Shown: positions 22,195 to 31,814 of the stretch, piece after piece
How the letters are laid out: each line of letters starts with the position of its first letter
Numbering within the stretch: the stretch's first letter is position 1
DNA from: Maricaulis sp.
GTDB lineage: Bacteria; Pseudomonadota; Alphaproteobacteria; Caulobacterales; Maricaulaceae
DNA length: 64,000 bases
Reading direction: 5' to 3'
Assembly (NCBI GenBank): GCA_017643585.1
Contig: JAEPND010000002.1
Coordinates: forward strand, 212,898 to 276,897
Program-made: the position numbers and the translations under genes
Notes under the pieces: model-generated
What the model saw: only the letters and a program-made list of their open reading frames with translations
What the model was told of the DNA's origin: nothing
Databases searched by the model: none

Positions 22195-22967
22195 GCGGCG
22201 CCCCCGTTCAGTTTCCAGACTTCAAGCAATCCCCGGATGGTCAGGTCGGGGTCGTAATGTTCGATCGTGCGCGAAGCACCGTCGAACAGGCTGACGACAC
22301 CACCCGTGGCGATCACCGTCATGGGCTGTGCGTACTCCGACTTGAGCCTTTCCACCAGCCCGTCAATCAGGTCGATATAGCCCCAGAACACGCCGGACTG
22401 CATGGCCGAGACCGTATCCCGCCCCATCACGCGTTGTGGCTTGGCAATGGCCACGCGGGGCAGTTTCGCTGCAGCCGCGTGCAGCGCCTGCATGGACAGG
22501 TTGATGCCCGGCGCGATGATACCGCCCTCGAAGGCACCATCATCGGAGATCACGTCAAAGGTCGTCGCCGTCCCGCTATCGATGATGATCATGGCGCCTG
22601 AATACTTGGCGCGGGCGCCCAGCGCATTGACCAGGCGGTCGGCACCGGCGTCCTGGGGACGCTCGAGCCGCACCTCGATATCCAGATTGATCCCGCTCTC
22701 GCCGACAATCATCGGCTCGCAATCGAAATAGCGGCGGGAGAGATTGCGCAGATTGAACAGCGCCTGTGGCACCACAGTTGAGATTACGCAGCCATCAACG
22801 TCCGCCAGCTTGAAACCCTGCAGGGCCATCAATTGCGACAGCCACACAGCATGCTCGTCGGCCGTGCGCGTAGAATCCGTTCCGGCGCGCCAGTGCGCCT
22901 TCCAGTCCTCGCCATCATGGATGGCGAACAGCGTATTGGTATTGCCGCAATCGATAACCAGCAGCAT
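22191..22967 (-). CDS. coaX: Type III pantothenate kinase
   Basis: CoaX makes 4'-phosphopantothenate, the first step to coenzyme A. The 258-residue product has the actin-like fold motifs [14 protein letters not shown] (residues 3-16), [15 protein letters not shown] (about 104-118) and [14 protein letters not shown] (about 125-138). Type III enzymes resist CoA feedback and need a monovalent cation. It lies between birA and rnj on the same strand. Confidence 0.96.
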   Translation of the reverse strand: MLLVIDCGNTNTLFAIHDGEDWKAHWRAGTDSTRTADEHAVWLSQLMALQGFKLADVDGCVISTVVPQALFNLRNLSRRYFDCEPMIVGESGINLDIEVRLERPQDAGADRLVNALGARAKYSGAMIIIDSGTATTFDVISDDGAFEGGIIAPGINLSMQALHAAAAKLPRVAIAKPQRVMGRDTVSAMQSGVFWGYIDLIDGLVERLKSEYAQPMTVIATGGVVSLFDGASRTIEHYDPDLTIRGLLEVWKLNGGAA

Positions 22968-22992
22968 GCCTTATCCTTTCATCCCGCCCCGA

Positions 22993-23733
22993 TCAGCTTT
23001 CCGGGAAAAAGACTTCACCGGCAGAGATAAATCTCCGCTCGCCCTGCGCCAAGTCGAGGCGCAGTGAACCATCAGGCCCCAGATCCGCAAAGATACCAGT
23101 CACGGTCTCGTCATTCAGCCGCGCCTGACAGCGATCGCCCAGCCCATAGGCCCGCACCAGCCAGCGATCCCGAATGGGACCGAACCCCTCGCGAAACCAC
23201 ACGGCGAAGTATCGATCAAAGGCCGCTGACAGGATCTCCAGCGCACGCTCGCGGTCCAGCGGCACGCCGATTTCGGCGAGGCTGGTAGCGGGGCGCTCGA
23301 CATCCTGCGGCGAGGCCATCAGATTGACGCCAATCCCCACGGCCAGCCACAAGCCACCGCCCGGCGCCTTGCCACTTTCCAGCAGGATACCCGCAAGCTT
23401 GCGCCCACTGATCAGGACATCATTGGGCCATTTAAGCCTGGTGTTGGAAAACTCCGCACCGGCCTGGTCACACAGGTCTCCCACAGCTAGCGCCGCGATA
23501 AAGGAGAGCTGGGCCGCGCGCTGGGGGGCATCCGCCAGCGTGTAGAGACCGGTGGTGAAGAGATTGCCGTCGAGCCCGGACCAGGATCGCCCGCGCCGAC
23601 CGCGCCCCGCCGTCTGGCGCCGGGTCGCTATCCACAGCGGACCACGCTCACCCGCCTCGGCACGCTCACGCACTTCCGAATTGGTGGAAGCGGTTTCATC
23701 AAGCCATTCGAGGCGGGTTGCAAGCCCGGTCAA
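22993..23733 (-). CDS. birA: Biotin--[acetyl-CoA-carboxylase] ligase
   Basis: This ligase attaches biotin to the acetyl-CoA carboxylase carrier protein. The 246-residue product has only the catalytic and C-terminal domains, with the adenylate-binding loop GRGRRGRSW (about 44-52) and the KWPNDVLISGRKLAGIL motif (about 102-118). It lacks the N-terminal DNA-binding domain, so it cannot act as the biotin repressor. The start is a TTG one base after the nuoN stop; no better start exists before LEWLDETASTNSE. Confidence 0.93.
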   Translation of the reverse strand: MTGLATRLEWLDETASTNSEVRERAEAGERGPLWIATRRQTAGRGRRGRSWSGLDGNLFTTGLYTLADAPQRAAQLSFIAALAVGDLCDQAGAEFSNTRLKWPNDVLISGRKLAGILLESGKAPGGGLWLAVGIGVNLMASPQDVERPATSLAEIGVPLDRERALEILSAAFDRYFAVWFREGFGPIRDRWLVRAYGLGDRCQARLNDETVTGIFADLGPDGSLRLDLAQGERRFISAGEVFFPES

Positions 23734-23734
23734 A

Positions 23735-25177
23735 TCAGAAGGTCGCCAGTCCGACGCTGAAGGCGCGATAGACCAGCCAGCCCAGGACCGGCAGCAGCAG
23801 GACCGTGGCCAGGCCCGCCATGCGCGTGACCCAGTAAATGCTCATCGCGGACGGGACAAACTCGATATCGGAACTGTCGAACCACATCACCTTGACCACA
23901 CGCAGATAGTAAGCGGCGGACACGACGGAGAAGAGAACGGCGAGGACCGAGAGGATGATCAGATCCGCCTGAACAGCGGAATAGATCACGAAGAACTTGC
24001 CGAAGAAGCCGACCATGAAAGGCAGACCACCGATCGAGAACATCAACGCCGTGATGGACCAGCCAAGACCCGGATTGCGCTGGGCGAGACCGGCCAGATC
24101 AGAGATATTCTCGACCATGCCTTCCTTGGTGCGCATGGACAGGACAGCGCCAAAGGCACCGACAACACCGACCATGTACAGCGACATGAAGACCAGCAAA
24201 GCCCACAGGCCCGTCTGGCTGCCCGATGCGATGGCCACAAGGGCGTAGCCCATGTTGGAAATCGAGGAATAGGCCAAAAGACGCTTGATATTGGTCTGCG
24301 TCAGGGCGCCGAACGCCCCCACACCCATGGACAGGGCCGCAATCATCCAGACCACATCACGCCACTGATCGATCATGCCGCCGAACGGCTCGACCAGGAT
24401 CCGCGCCAGCAGCACGATGGCGGCGAATTTCGGTGCGGTCGCAAAGAAGGCCGTGACCGGGGTCGGTGCGCCTTCGTATACGTCCGGCGTCCACATGTGG
24501 AAGGGTGCGGCAGAGACCTTGAAGGCCAGGCCACAGATCACGAAGACCAGGCCAAAGGTCAGACCAACCGTCGGGCCGGCCGCAACCGCCTGGGCAATTT
24601 CTTCGAAACCGGTCGCGCCGGTGAAACCATAGACCAGCGATGCGCCGTACAGCAGCAGGCCGGACGACAGGGCGCCGAGCACGAAATACTTGAGGCCGGC
24701 TTCCGAGGCCCGCAGGCTGTCACGGTTGAACGCCGCCAGCACGTAGAGCGCCAACGATTGCAGCTCGATACCCATATACATGGAGATTAGGTCATTGGCC
24801 GACACCATCATGCCCATGCCCGTCGCCGCCAGGATGGCCAGGATCGGATATTCGATCTTGAGCAGCTTTTCCTTGTCCAGATAGGGCAAGGCCAGGGTCA
24901 GGGTCAGCGCCGCGACCAGCGCGATCGCGACCTTGGAGAATTTCGCCAGCGGGTCGAAGACAAAGGCTCCACCGAAAGCGGTGCCCTCTCCGCCCGTTCC
25001 GAACAGGGCGAGCAGAGCCGCACCGATCAGGGCCAGGATGGAGAGCGTATAGACCAGGCGCGTCGCCCGTTCGCCTTCCATGAAGACGCCGAGCATCAAC
25101 AATACCATGGCGCCACCGGCCAGCAGGATCTCCGGAAGGAGAAGCGAGATTTCCTGGGAGAGCATGTCCGCTGTCAT
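23735..25177 (-). CDS. nuoN: NADH-quinone oxidoreductase subunit N
   Basis: NuoN is one of three antiporter-like proton-channel subunits of complex I. The 480-residue protein has about 14 hydrophobic helices. It shows the conserved SNDLISMYMGIELQSLALYVLAAF and AAPFHMWTPDVYEGAPTPVTAF segments, the latter with lysine/proline-break motifs of the channel, and QTNIKRLLAYSSISNMGY. A second in-frame ATG at residue 5 could be the true start. It is the last nuo gene and runs into birA. Confidence 0.96.
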   Translation of the reverse strand: MTADMLSQEISLLLPEILLAGGAMVLLMLGVFMEGERATRLVYTLSILALIGAALLALFGTGGEGTAFGGAFVFDPLAKFSKVAIALVAALTLTLALPYLDKEKLLKIEYPILAILAATGMGMMVSANDLISMYMGIELQSLALYVLAAFNRDSLRASEAGLKYFVLGALSSGLLLYGASLVYGFTGATGFEEIAQAVAAGPTVGLTFGLVFVICGLAFKVSAAPFHMWTPDVYEGAPTPVTAFFATAPKFAAIVLLARILVEPFGGMIDQWRDVVWMIAALSMGVGAFGALTQTNIKRLLAYSSISNMGYALVAIASGSQTGLWALLVFMSLYMVGVVGAFGAVLSMRTKEGMVENISDLAGLAQRNPGLGWSITALMFSIGGLPFMVGFFGKFFVIYSAVQADLIILSVLAVLFSVVSAAYYLRVVKVMWFDSSDIEFVPSAMSIYWVTRMAGLATVLLLPVLGWLVYRAFSVGLATF

Positions 25178-25189
25178 ATCAAGCCCCTC

Positions 25190-26707
25190 TTACTGGGCTG
25201 CTGCGGCTTCAAGTGCCGCTTGGTAGTTAGAAATCAGATTGTCCACCGACGCGGCTGTCACATCAGTGACCAGCGTGGACGACACACCCAGGACCAGCGT
25301 CGCAATGGCGAGGATGCCAAGCATGCCGGCTTCCTTCATGTCGACATCGGTGATGGTTTCCAGCTTGGGATTGGTCATCTCGCCGAACACGACATTGCGA
25401 TAGACGGTCAGCATGTACATGGCTGACAGGATGACGCCAGCAGCCGCACCGGTCGCGATCCACCAGCTGACCTGGTAAGCGCCGACCATGGTCATGATCT
25501 CACCGACAAAGCCCGACGTGCCGGGCAGACCGACATTGGCCATGGTGAACAGCGCAAAGATCGCCGCATAGACCGGCATGCGATGCACCAGCCCGCCATA
25601 GAAGGCGATTTCCCGGGTGTGCATGCGGTCATAGATGACGCCGACACACAGGAAGAGCGCACCGGAGATGAAGCCGTGGGAAATCATCTGGAAGATGGCA
25701 CCCTGGACACCGGTTTCGTTCATCGCGAACAGCCCCATGGTTACAAAGCCCATGTGCGCGACCGAGGAATAGGCAATCAGCTTCTTGATATCGGTCTGCC
25801 GGAACGCCACCAGCGAGGTATAGATGATGGCGATGATCGACAGGGCGAACACCAGCGGGGCGAAATAATCGCTCGCATTGGGGAACATCGGCAGCGAGAA
25901 GCGCAGGAAGCCATAACCGCCCATCTTCAGCAGCACGCCCGCCAGGATTACAGACCCGGCCGTTGGTGCCTGTACGTGCGCGTCCGGCAGCCAGGTGTGA
26001 ACCGGCCACATCGGCATCTTCACCGCGAAAGACGCGAAGAAGGCCAGCCACAACCAGTTCTGGACGTCGATATCAAACGGGTGATCCAGCAGCGTGATGA
26101 TGTTCGTCGTGCTTGCTTCCAGGAACATGAAGATCATCGCGACCAGCATCAGCACTGAGCCGAACAGCGTGTAGAGGAAGAATTTGAACGCCGCATAGAC
26201 ACGGTTCTGTCCGCCCCAGACGCCGATGATGATGAACATCGGGATCAGGCCACCTTCGAAGAAGATGTAGAACAAGACCAGGTCCAGTGCCGTGAAGACG
26301 CCGATCATCAGCGTTTCCAGCAGCAGGAAGGCAATCATGTAGTCCGCGACACGGTTCTTGATAGCACCGGAGGCCAGGATACAGATCGGCATCAGGAAGG
26401 TCGTCAGCATGACGAACAGCACGGAAATGCCGTCAACGCCCATACGATAACCCAAGCCGATCTGCTCGAGCCAGGTGACCTCGTGGATCATCTGGAAGCC
26501 GGAGATCGACGGGTCGAACTCCCACAGCATCAGACAGGAGATGCCGAAGGTGATGATGGTCGTCCAGAACGCCACGGCGCGGGAATTGCGATCCGTGATG
26601 TCCTGGTTTTCAGGCCGGGTCGTGAAACGCAGAACGGCAATCACCAGCGCTCCGAGGGTCGGAACGAAGGTGAGAACGGTAAGCAGGGATTCGATCTCGC
26701 CGAACAT
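25190..26707 (-). CDS. nuoM: NADH-quinone oxidoreductase subunit M
   Basis: NuoM is the second antiporter-like subunit of complex I. The 505-residue product carries [31 protein letters not shown] (about 230-260) with the conserved Lys, and [17 protein letters not shown] (about 305-321). About 14 helices are predicted. It starts one base after the nuoL stop region and is 12 bases before nuoN. Confidence 0.97.
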   Translation of the reverse strand: MFGEIESLLTVLTFVPTLGALVIAVLRFTTRPENQDITDRNSRAVAFWTTIITFGISCLMLWEFDPSISGFQMIHEVTWLEQIGLGYRMGVDGISVLFVMLTTFLMPICILASGAIKNRVADYMIAFLLLETLMIGVFTALDLVLFYIFFEGGLIPMFIIIGVWGGQNRVYAAFKFFLYTLFGSVLMLVAMIFMFLEASTTNIITLLDHPFDIDVQNWLWLAFFASFAVKMPMWPVHTWLPDAHVQAPTAGSVILAGVLLKMGGYGFLRFSLPMFPNASDYFAPLVFALSIIAIIYTSLVAFRQTDIKKLIAYSSVAHMGFVTMGLFAMNETGVQGAIFQMISHGFISGALFLCVGVIYDRMHTREIAFYGGLVHRMPVYAAIFALFTMANVGLPGTSGFVGEIMTMVGAYQVSWWIATGAAAGVILSAMYMLTVYRNVVFGEMTNPKLETITDVDMKEAGMLGILAIATLVLGVSSTLVTDVTAASVDNLISNYQAALEAAAAQ

Positions 26708-26708
26708 T

Positions 26709-28862
26709 CTAGTTGCCTCCTGCGCCGGCGACGATCCAGAGCGTGAAGCCCAGCACGCCGATCAGCATGACAAATGCGTAGTGATACAAGAAACCGGACT
26801 GGGCCCTGGCGACACGGCGCGCCGTGGCCATGGCCGTTGCGGCAAAGCCGTTGGGTCCGAAACCGTCGATGATGCGGACATCACCCACTTTCCAGAACAG
26901 GTCACCCAGCGCCTTCGAGCCCTTGACGAACACGAAGTTGTACATCTCGTCGAAATACCACTTGTTCGACAGGAAGGCGTGGACCGGACCGCCATTGGCC
27001 GCGATACGGGCACCCAGGCCTTCCTTGGTGACGTAGAACCACCAGGCCAATCCGAAACCAAGCCAGGTCACGATAAACGGCGCCCACAGCACCCAGGTGG
27101 GCGGATGGTGGCCGTGATGTCCATCATCGCCATGAGCCTCATCGCCGTGCGCCGCGTCGCCATAACCGGCATCAGCGTGGGTATCCGCTGCGTGGTCATC
27201 GGCAGCCGCCTCACCGTGATCATCCGCGGCATGGGCGTCACCGCCATAACCACCCGATGCGTAGGCTTCGGCGTATTCGGGGTAATTGCCCTCGGCATAC
27301 GGGCCGGCAGGAAGGCTGTCACCCCAGTAGGCGAAGGCGTCCTTGCCGACGAAGCTGTCCTTGAAGAAGGCACCGGCAAACACCGCGCCGATCGCCAGCA
27401 GGACCAGCGGGCCGGTCATGACCCAGCCGCTGTCATGGGCGTGCTCATAATCTTTCTGCTTGCCACGGAAGCTGCCGTGGAAGGTCATGAAGATCAGGCG
27501 CCAGGAATAGAAGCTGGTCAGCAGGGCTGCGCCGATACCGATCCAGAACGCGCCCATAGCGAAGAACTTGCCTTCCTGGCCCATCATGAAGGCTTCCTCG
27601 ATGATCATGTCCTTGGAGTAGAAACCGGCAAAGCCGAACCCACCCAATTCCATGCCCCCAATGGTGAAGGGCGGAATGCCCACACCGGTCAGGGCCAGCG
27701 TGCCGATCAACATCAGCACCCAGGTCATCGGCATCATCTTGTAGAGGCCGCCCATCTTGCGCATGTCCTGCTCGTCATGCAGGCCGTGAATGACGGCGCC
27801 ACATCCCAGGAACAACAGCGCCTTGAAGAAGGCGTGCGTGAACAGGTGGAACATGGCCGCCGAGTACAGACCCAGACCGGCAGCGAAGAACATGTAGCCC
27901 AGCTGGGAACAGGTCGAATACGCGACGACGCGCTTGATGTCGTTCTGGGCCAGGCCGATCGTTGCGGCAAAAATCGCAGTCGTCGCACCGATCACGGTGA
28001 CGATGGCGGAGGCCGCCGGAGCCGCCTCGTAGATCGGGAAGGCACGGCAGACCAGGAAGACACCAGCGGTAACCATGGTCGCGGCGTGGATCAGCGCGGA
28101 TACCGGCGTCGGGCCTTCCATCGCGTCCGGCAGCCAGACGTGCAGGAAGAACTGTGCCGATTTGCCCATCGCGCCTATGAACAGGAGGAAGGCGATCAGC
28201 TCGATCGCATTGAACTCCATGCCGGCAAAGGCCAGCACCGTCTCGGAATGATCCGCGACATGGCTGAAGACAACGTCGAAATCCACCGATCCGAAAACGT
28301 GGAACAGCGCCATAATGCCCAGGGCAAAGCCGAAATCGCCGACCCGGTTGGTCACGAAGGCCTTGATGGCGGCGTCATTGGCCGACTTCTTCTTGTACCA
28401 GAAGCCGATCAGCAGATAGGAGGCCAGCCCCACACCTTCCCAGCCGAAGAACAGCTGCAGGAAGTTGTCGGAGGTCACCAGCATCAGCATGGCGAAGGTG
28501 AAGAGCGACAGATAGGAGAAGAAACGCGCGCGGTGCGGGTCATGGGACATGTAGCCCCAGGAGTAGATGTGCACGAGCGCGGAGACCGTGTTGACCACGA
28601 TCAGCATGGTCGCAGAGAGCGTGTCCAGCTTGATGTCCCAGGAGACATCGAAATTGCCGACACTCATCCAGGTCGCCAGCTCGATGGTCTGGGTGTGGCC
28701 GCCCATGGCCACATCAAAGAAGAGATACCAGGACAGGGCCGCTGCCAGCACCACGAAGAAAGTCGTGACGATCTGGGAAGCGCGATGCCCGATGATATTG
28801 CCGAAAATGCCGGCAATGATGGACGCCAGGAGCGGTCCGAAGACAACGATGATGGGTGCCAT
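26709..28862 (-). CDS. nuoL: NADH-quinone oxidoreductase subunit L
   Basis: NuoL is the distal antiporter-like subunit with the long lateral helix. The 717-residue product is longer than the usual 610-660 because of a loop at about residues 532-588 full of His, Asp, Gly and Ala (ending [12 protein letters not shown]). The core motifs are normal: [48 protein letters not shown] and [17 protein letters not shown]. The C-terminal amphipathic helix and final membrane helix are present. The loop is on the NuoL side facing solution between late helices. Confidence 0.96.
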   Translation of the reverse strand: MAPIIVVFGPLLASIIAGIFGNIIGHRASQIVTTFFVVLAAALSWYLFFDVAMGGHTQTIELATWMSVGNFDVSWDIKLDTLSATMLIVVNTVSALVHIYSWGYMSHDPHRARFFSYLSLFTFAMLMLVTSDNFLQLFFGWEGVGLASYLLIGFWYKKKSANDAAIKAFVTNRVGDFGFALGIMALFHVFGSVDFDVVFSHVADHSETVLAFAGMEFNAIELIAFLLFIGAMGKSAQFFLHVWLPDAMEGPTPVSALIHAATMVTAGVFLVCRAFPIYEAAPAASAIVTVIGATTAIFAATIGLAQNDIKRVVAYSTCSQLGYMFFAAGLGLYSAAMFHLFTHAFFKALLFLGCGAVIHGLHDEQDMRKMGGLYKMMPMTWVLMLIGTLALTGVGIPPFTIGGMELGGFGFAGFYSKDMIIEEAFMMGQEGKFFAMGAFWIGIGAALLTSFYSWRLIFMTFHGSFRGKQKDYEHAHDSGWVMTGPLVLLAIGAVFAGAFFKDSFVGKDAFAYWGDSLPAGPYAEGNYPEYAEAYASGGYGGDAHAADDHGEAAADDHAADTHADAGYGDAAHGDEAHGDDGHHGHHPPTWVLWAPFIVTWLGFGLAWWFYVTKEGLGARIAANGGPVHAFLSNKWYFDEMYNFVFVKGSKALGDLFWKVGDVRIIDGFGPNGFAATAMATARRVARAQSGFLYHYAFVMLIGVLGFTLWIVAGAGGN

Positions 28863-28867
28863 GGTTC

Positions 28868-29179
28868 CTAGCCCTTCATCAGGTTGACGCCCTCAACCGA
28901 GATATCACCCCGGTTGCGGAAATAGACGACGAGGATGGCAAGCCCCACAGCGGCTTCGGCGGCGGCCACGGTCAGCACGAAGAGTGCGAAGACCTGGCCG
29001 GCGAGATCGCCGAGGAAGCTGGAGAACGCCACCAGATTCACGTTCACGGACAAGAGGATCAGCTCGACCGACATCAGGATGACGATGACGTTCTTGCGGT
29101 TCACGAAAATGCCGAAGACACCGATGGTGAACAGTATCGCGGCAACAGCCAGGTAATGGCCCAGACCGACTTCCATCAT
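28868..29179 (-). CDS. nuoK: NADH-quinone oxidoreductase subunit K
   Basis: NuoK is a three-helix subunit in the complex I proton path. At 103 residues it has normal length. The segment [17 protein letters not shown] carries the conserved membrane Glu, and [21 protein letters not shown] the second. Its first ATG overlaps the nuoJ stop, and a second ATG follows at once, so either could be used. Confidence 0.97.
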   Translation of the reverse strand: MMEVGLGHYLAVAAILFTIGVFGIFVNRKNVIVILMSVELILLSVNVNLVAFSSFLGDLAGQVFALFVLTVAAAEAAVGLAILVVYFRNRGDISVEGVNLMKG

Positions 29180-29787
29180 TCTCCAATCCCCTGTCCCGGT
29201 TTGACGTCAACAAGCTCGACCGCGTCTTCGCGACGGCGACCGACCTGAGCGGAGACGCTCTGACGTTTCACATGCGGCTTGTGGCGCAGCGTCAACACGA
29301 TGGCACCAATCATGGCAACCAGCAGGACGAGGCCGGATGCCTGGAAGAAATACACATAGTCGTCGTACAGGATCACGCCGAGCGCCTCGATATTGGAGAC
29401 ACCGTCCGGCATCACCGCCGCGCGCAGCGCCTCGGCCTGTTCGGACGCGCGCCAGGTCAGGCCGATCATGGCCAGCTCGATGGCCAGGATCAGGGCGACG
29501 ATGGCACCGAGCGGTGCATATTCCAGGAAACCCTGTTTCAGCTCGGTGAAATCGACGTCGAGCATCATGACGACGAAGAGGAAGAGCACCGCGACCGCGC
29601 CGACATAGACAACGATCAGCAGCATGGCGAGGAATTCCGCGCCCAGCAGTACGAAAAGACCCGCCGCCGAGAAAAAGGCGAGGATCAGGAATAGTACAGA
29701 CCTGACCGGGTTACGCGCGATTACGACCATCAAGGCCGATAGGATCGCTACTCCGGAAAAGGCCCAGAAGGCCAATGATGCTAACAT
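29176..29787 (-). CDS. nuoJ: NADH-quinone oxidoreductase subunit J
   Basis: NuoJ is a five-helix membrane subunit of complex I. The 203-residue product has [32 protein letters not shown], the helix with a pi-bulge that moves during coupling. The C-terminal tail is hydrophilic. It is separated from nuoI by an inserted DUF4259 gene instead of following it directly. Confidence 0.96.
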   Translation of the reverse strand: MLASLAFWAFSGVAILSALMVVIARNPVRSVLFLILAFFSAAGLFVLLGAEFLAMLLIVVYVGAVAVLFLFVVMMLDVDFTELKQGFLEYAPLGAIVALILAIELAMIGLTWRASEQAEALRAAVMPDGVSNIEALGVILYDDYVYFFQASGLVLLVAMIGAIVLTLRHKPHVKRQSVSAQVGRRREDAVELVDVKPGQGIGE

Positions 29788-29800
29788 ATCCCTCTTGTCC

Positions 29801-30208
29801 TCAGCTCAGTCGTGACCGGAGGTCAGCGATTACACGGTCCCACGCAGGGTTGGGCCCGTCCTCTGTCCAAAGTTCTTTCAACTCAGAATTTTCCGAAACA
29901 ACGCCATCAAGTGCGGACGCTGCGCGTTGTTTCACATTAGAAATTTTCAAAATTGCCTCAGCATGGACCTTGATCTGACGGATCCTGTCTTCTGCTTCAT
30001 TGGCACTGGGTTGCCCGAGCGCAATCGCCACCGTTTCCGCGGCAGCGAGTGCTTCGCATCCAAAATCCGCGTCAAGGTAATCCTCGGAGCCGGCTTCGAT
30101 GTTCGCGAAAGCCTCCTCTACCGCCGCGACTGGATCATCACTGAATTGTCCATCCAGCCAGTCGAGTGCAGTATCGTTGGCAAAATTGTCTTCCGCCCAT
30201 GCGCCCAT
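29801..30208 (-). CDS. DUF4259-family protein inserted in the nuo operon
   Basis: A 135-residue soluble acidic protein starting [18 protein letters not shown], the signature opening of DUF4259 (usually MGAWG..F.ND.A.D). The rest is helical, with no signal peptide or membrane helix, and ends [18 protein letters not shown]4259 has no known biochemical role. It lies between nuoI (26 bases upstream) and nuoJ (13 bases downstream), where complex I operons normally have nothing. Its DNA is visibly more AT-rich than its neighbours (for example around 29930-29960), suggesting later acquisition. It must be co-transcribed with nuo unless it has its own promoter. Confidence 0.85.
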   Translation of the reverse strand: MGAWAEDNFANDTALDWLDGQFSDDPVAAVEEAFANIEAGSEDYLDADFGCEALAAAETVAIALGQPSANEAEDRIRQIKVHAEAILKISNVKQRAASALDGVVSENSELKELWTEDGPNPAWDRVIADLRSRLS

Positions 30209-30234
30209 TGTAAAATTCCAATCAATCGCAACCG

Positions 30235-30723
30235 TTAGCGGTACGGTGCATCAAGTTCCAGGTTCTTGGCGATTTCACGCTCCCAACGGTCACCGTTTTC
30301 GAGCAGTTTCGCCTTATCGTAATAGAGTTCTTCGCGGGTCTCGGCCGCGAACTCGAAGTTCGGACCTTCCACGACTGCATCCACCGGGCACGCCTCCTGG
30401 CAGAAACCGCAATAGATGCATTTGGTCATGTCGATGTCGTAGCGCGTGGTGCGGCGGGAGCCGTCTTCACGCGGTTCGGCCTCGATGGTGATGGCCTGTG
30501 CCGGACAGATCGCCTCGCAGAGTTTGCAGGCAATGCAGCGCTCTTCGCCGTTGGCGTAGCGACGCAGAGCGTGTTGGCCACGGAAGCGCGGGCTGAGCGG
30601 ACCCTTCTCGAAGGGATAGTTCAGCGTCGCCTTCTTCTTGAAGAAATAGCGCATGCCCAGTCCGAAAGCGGACCAGAAATCCATCAGGAGCGCGCCACGG
30701 ATAGCTTGAGAGATACGGCTCAT
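30235..30723 (-). CDS. nuoI: NADH-quinone oxidoreductase subunit I
   Basis: NuoI carries clusters N6a and N6b in the peripheral arm. From ATG at 30723 the 162-residue product has two [4Fe-4S] motifs: Cys63, 66, 69, 73 ([12 protein letters not shown]) and Cys102, 105, 108, 112 ([12 protein letters not shown]). The in-frame extension to 30807 overlaps nuoH and is Arg-rich, so it is not used. It follows nuoH by five bases. Confidence 0.97.
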   Translation of the reverse strand: MSRISQAIRGALLMDFWSAFGLGMRYFFKKKATLNYPFEKGPLSPRFRGQHALRRYANGEERCIACKLCEAICPAQAITIEAEPREDGSRRTTRYDIDMTKCIYCGFCQEACPVDAVVEGPNFEFAAETREELYYDKAKLLENGDRWEREIAKNLELDAPYR

Positions 30724-30728
30724 CACAA

Positions 30729-31808
30729 TCACCCTTGAGCGCCGTAGACGGTGTAGGCGCCAACCACGGCGACCGCGACGAGAGAGGCCGGCAGGAAGAT
30801 TTTCCAACCCAGGCGCATCAGCTGGTCATAGCGGTAACGCGGTACGAGAGCCTTCACCATGGCGAACATGAAGAAGAAGAAGACAACCTTGATGGCAAAC
30901 CAGAAGAAGTACCACAGGCTTGAAACGAGATACGGCCAGCTGGACGTGTCGAGTTCGAACGGCGGGTTCCAGCCCCCGAAGAACAGGATCGTCGTCATGG
31001 CACACATCAGGACGATGTTGAGATACTCGCCGACCATGAACAGCAGGTACGGGGTCGAGGAATACTCGACCTGGTAACCGGCCACGAGCTCGGATTCGGC
31101 TTCCGGCAGGTCAAACGGCGGGCGGTTGGTCTCGGCCAGCGCCGAGATGAAGAAGATAACCGCCATGGGCAGCATGACGATGAACATAGGCCAGCCATCC
31201 TCGATCAGCGCGCGACCGGCGAGGAAGTTCCAGTTCCAGAACCCGCCGGCCTGTGCCTCAATGATGTGCGTCAGGCTCATGGAGCCGGCGAACAGCAGCA
31301 CCGTGACAATGATGAAGCCGATGGAGACCTCGTAGGAGACCATCTGCGCGGCCGAGCGCAGCGCGCCCAGGAAGGGATATTTCGAGTTCGATGCCCAGCC
31401 ACCGATGATGATGCCGTAGACACCCAGCGAGGACATGGCGAAGAGGTAGAGAATACCGACATTGATGTCGGCAATCACCCAGCCCGGCGCCACCGGCACA
31501 ACGGCCCAGGTCACGAAGGCCAGGATCAGCGTGATCAACGGTGCCAGCAGGTACATTGACCGGTCCGCGCCGGCCGGAACCACGATTTCCTTGAAGACGA
31601 ACTTGAAGAAATCGGCAAAGGACTGCAGCAGACCGAAGGCGCCAACCACGTTCGGGCCCTTGCGCATCTGGACCGCGGCCCAGACCTTGCGGTCCATCAG
31701 CAGCAGGAAGGCCAGTGAGATCAGGAGGACGATCACGAAACCCAGGATCTGCAGCACGGCCATGCCGAACCCGCCCCAGACGCCAAATTGTGCAACAAAA
31801 TCGCTCAT
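30729..31808 (-). CDS. nuoH: NADH-quinone oxidoreductase subunit H
   Basis: NuoH is the membrane subunit that forms the quinone tunnel with NuoB and NuoD. The 359-residue protein has about eight helices. It has the loop [27 protein letters not shown] (about 45-71), which faces quinone, and [25 protein letters not shown] (about 230-254), the acidic loop of the quinone site. It starts six bases after nuoG. Confidence 0.98.
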   Translation of the reverse strand: MSDFVAQFGVWGGFGMAVLQILGFVIVLLISLAFLLLMDRKVWAAVQMRKGPNVVGAFGLLQSFADFFKFVFKEIVVPAGADRSMYLLAPLITLILAFVTWAVVPVAPGWVIADINVGILYLFAMSSLGVYGIIIGGWASNSKYPFLGALRSAAQMVSYEVSIGFIIVTVLLFAGSMSLTHIIEAQAGGFWNWNFLAGRALIEDGWPMFIVMLPMAVIFFISALAETNRPPFDLPEAESELVAGYQVEYSSTPYLLFMVGEYLNIVLMCAMTTILFFGGWNPPFELDTSSWPYLVSSLWYFFWFAIKVVFFFFMFAMVKALVPRYRYDQLMRLGWKIFLPASLVAVAVVGAYTVYGAQG

Positions 31809-31814
31809 CAGGGC

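Noticed and set aside
20137-22257. 706-codon plus-strand frame opposite rnj and mce
   Set aside because: Spans two real genes on the other strand and has no domain; a high-GC artefact.
26475-28871. 798-codon plus-strand frame opposite nuoL
   Set aside because: Antisense shadow of nuoL and nuoM; extremely Gln/His/Arg-rich and without any hydrophobic core.
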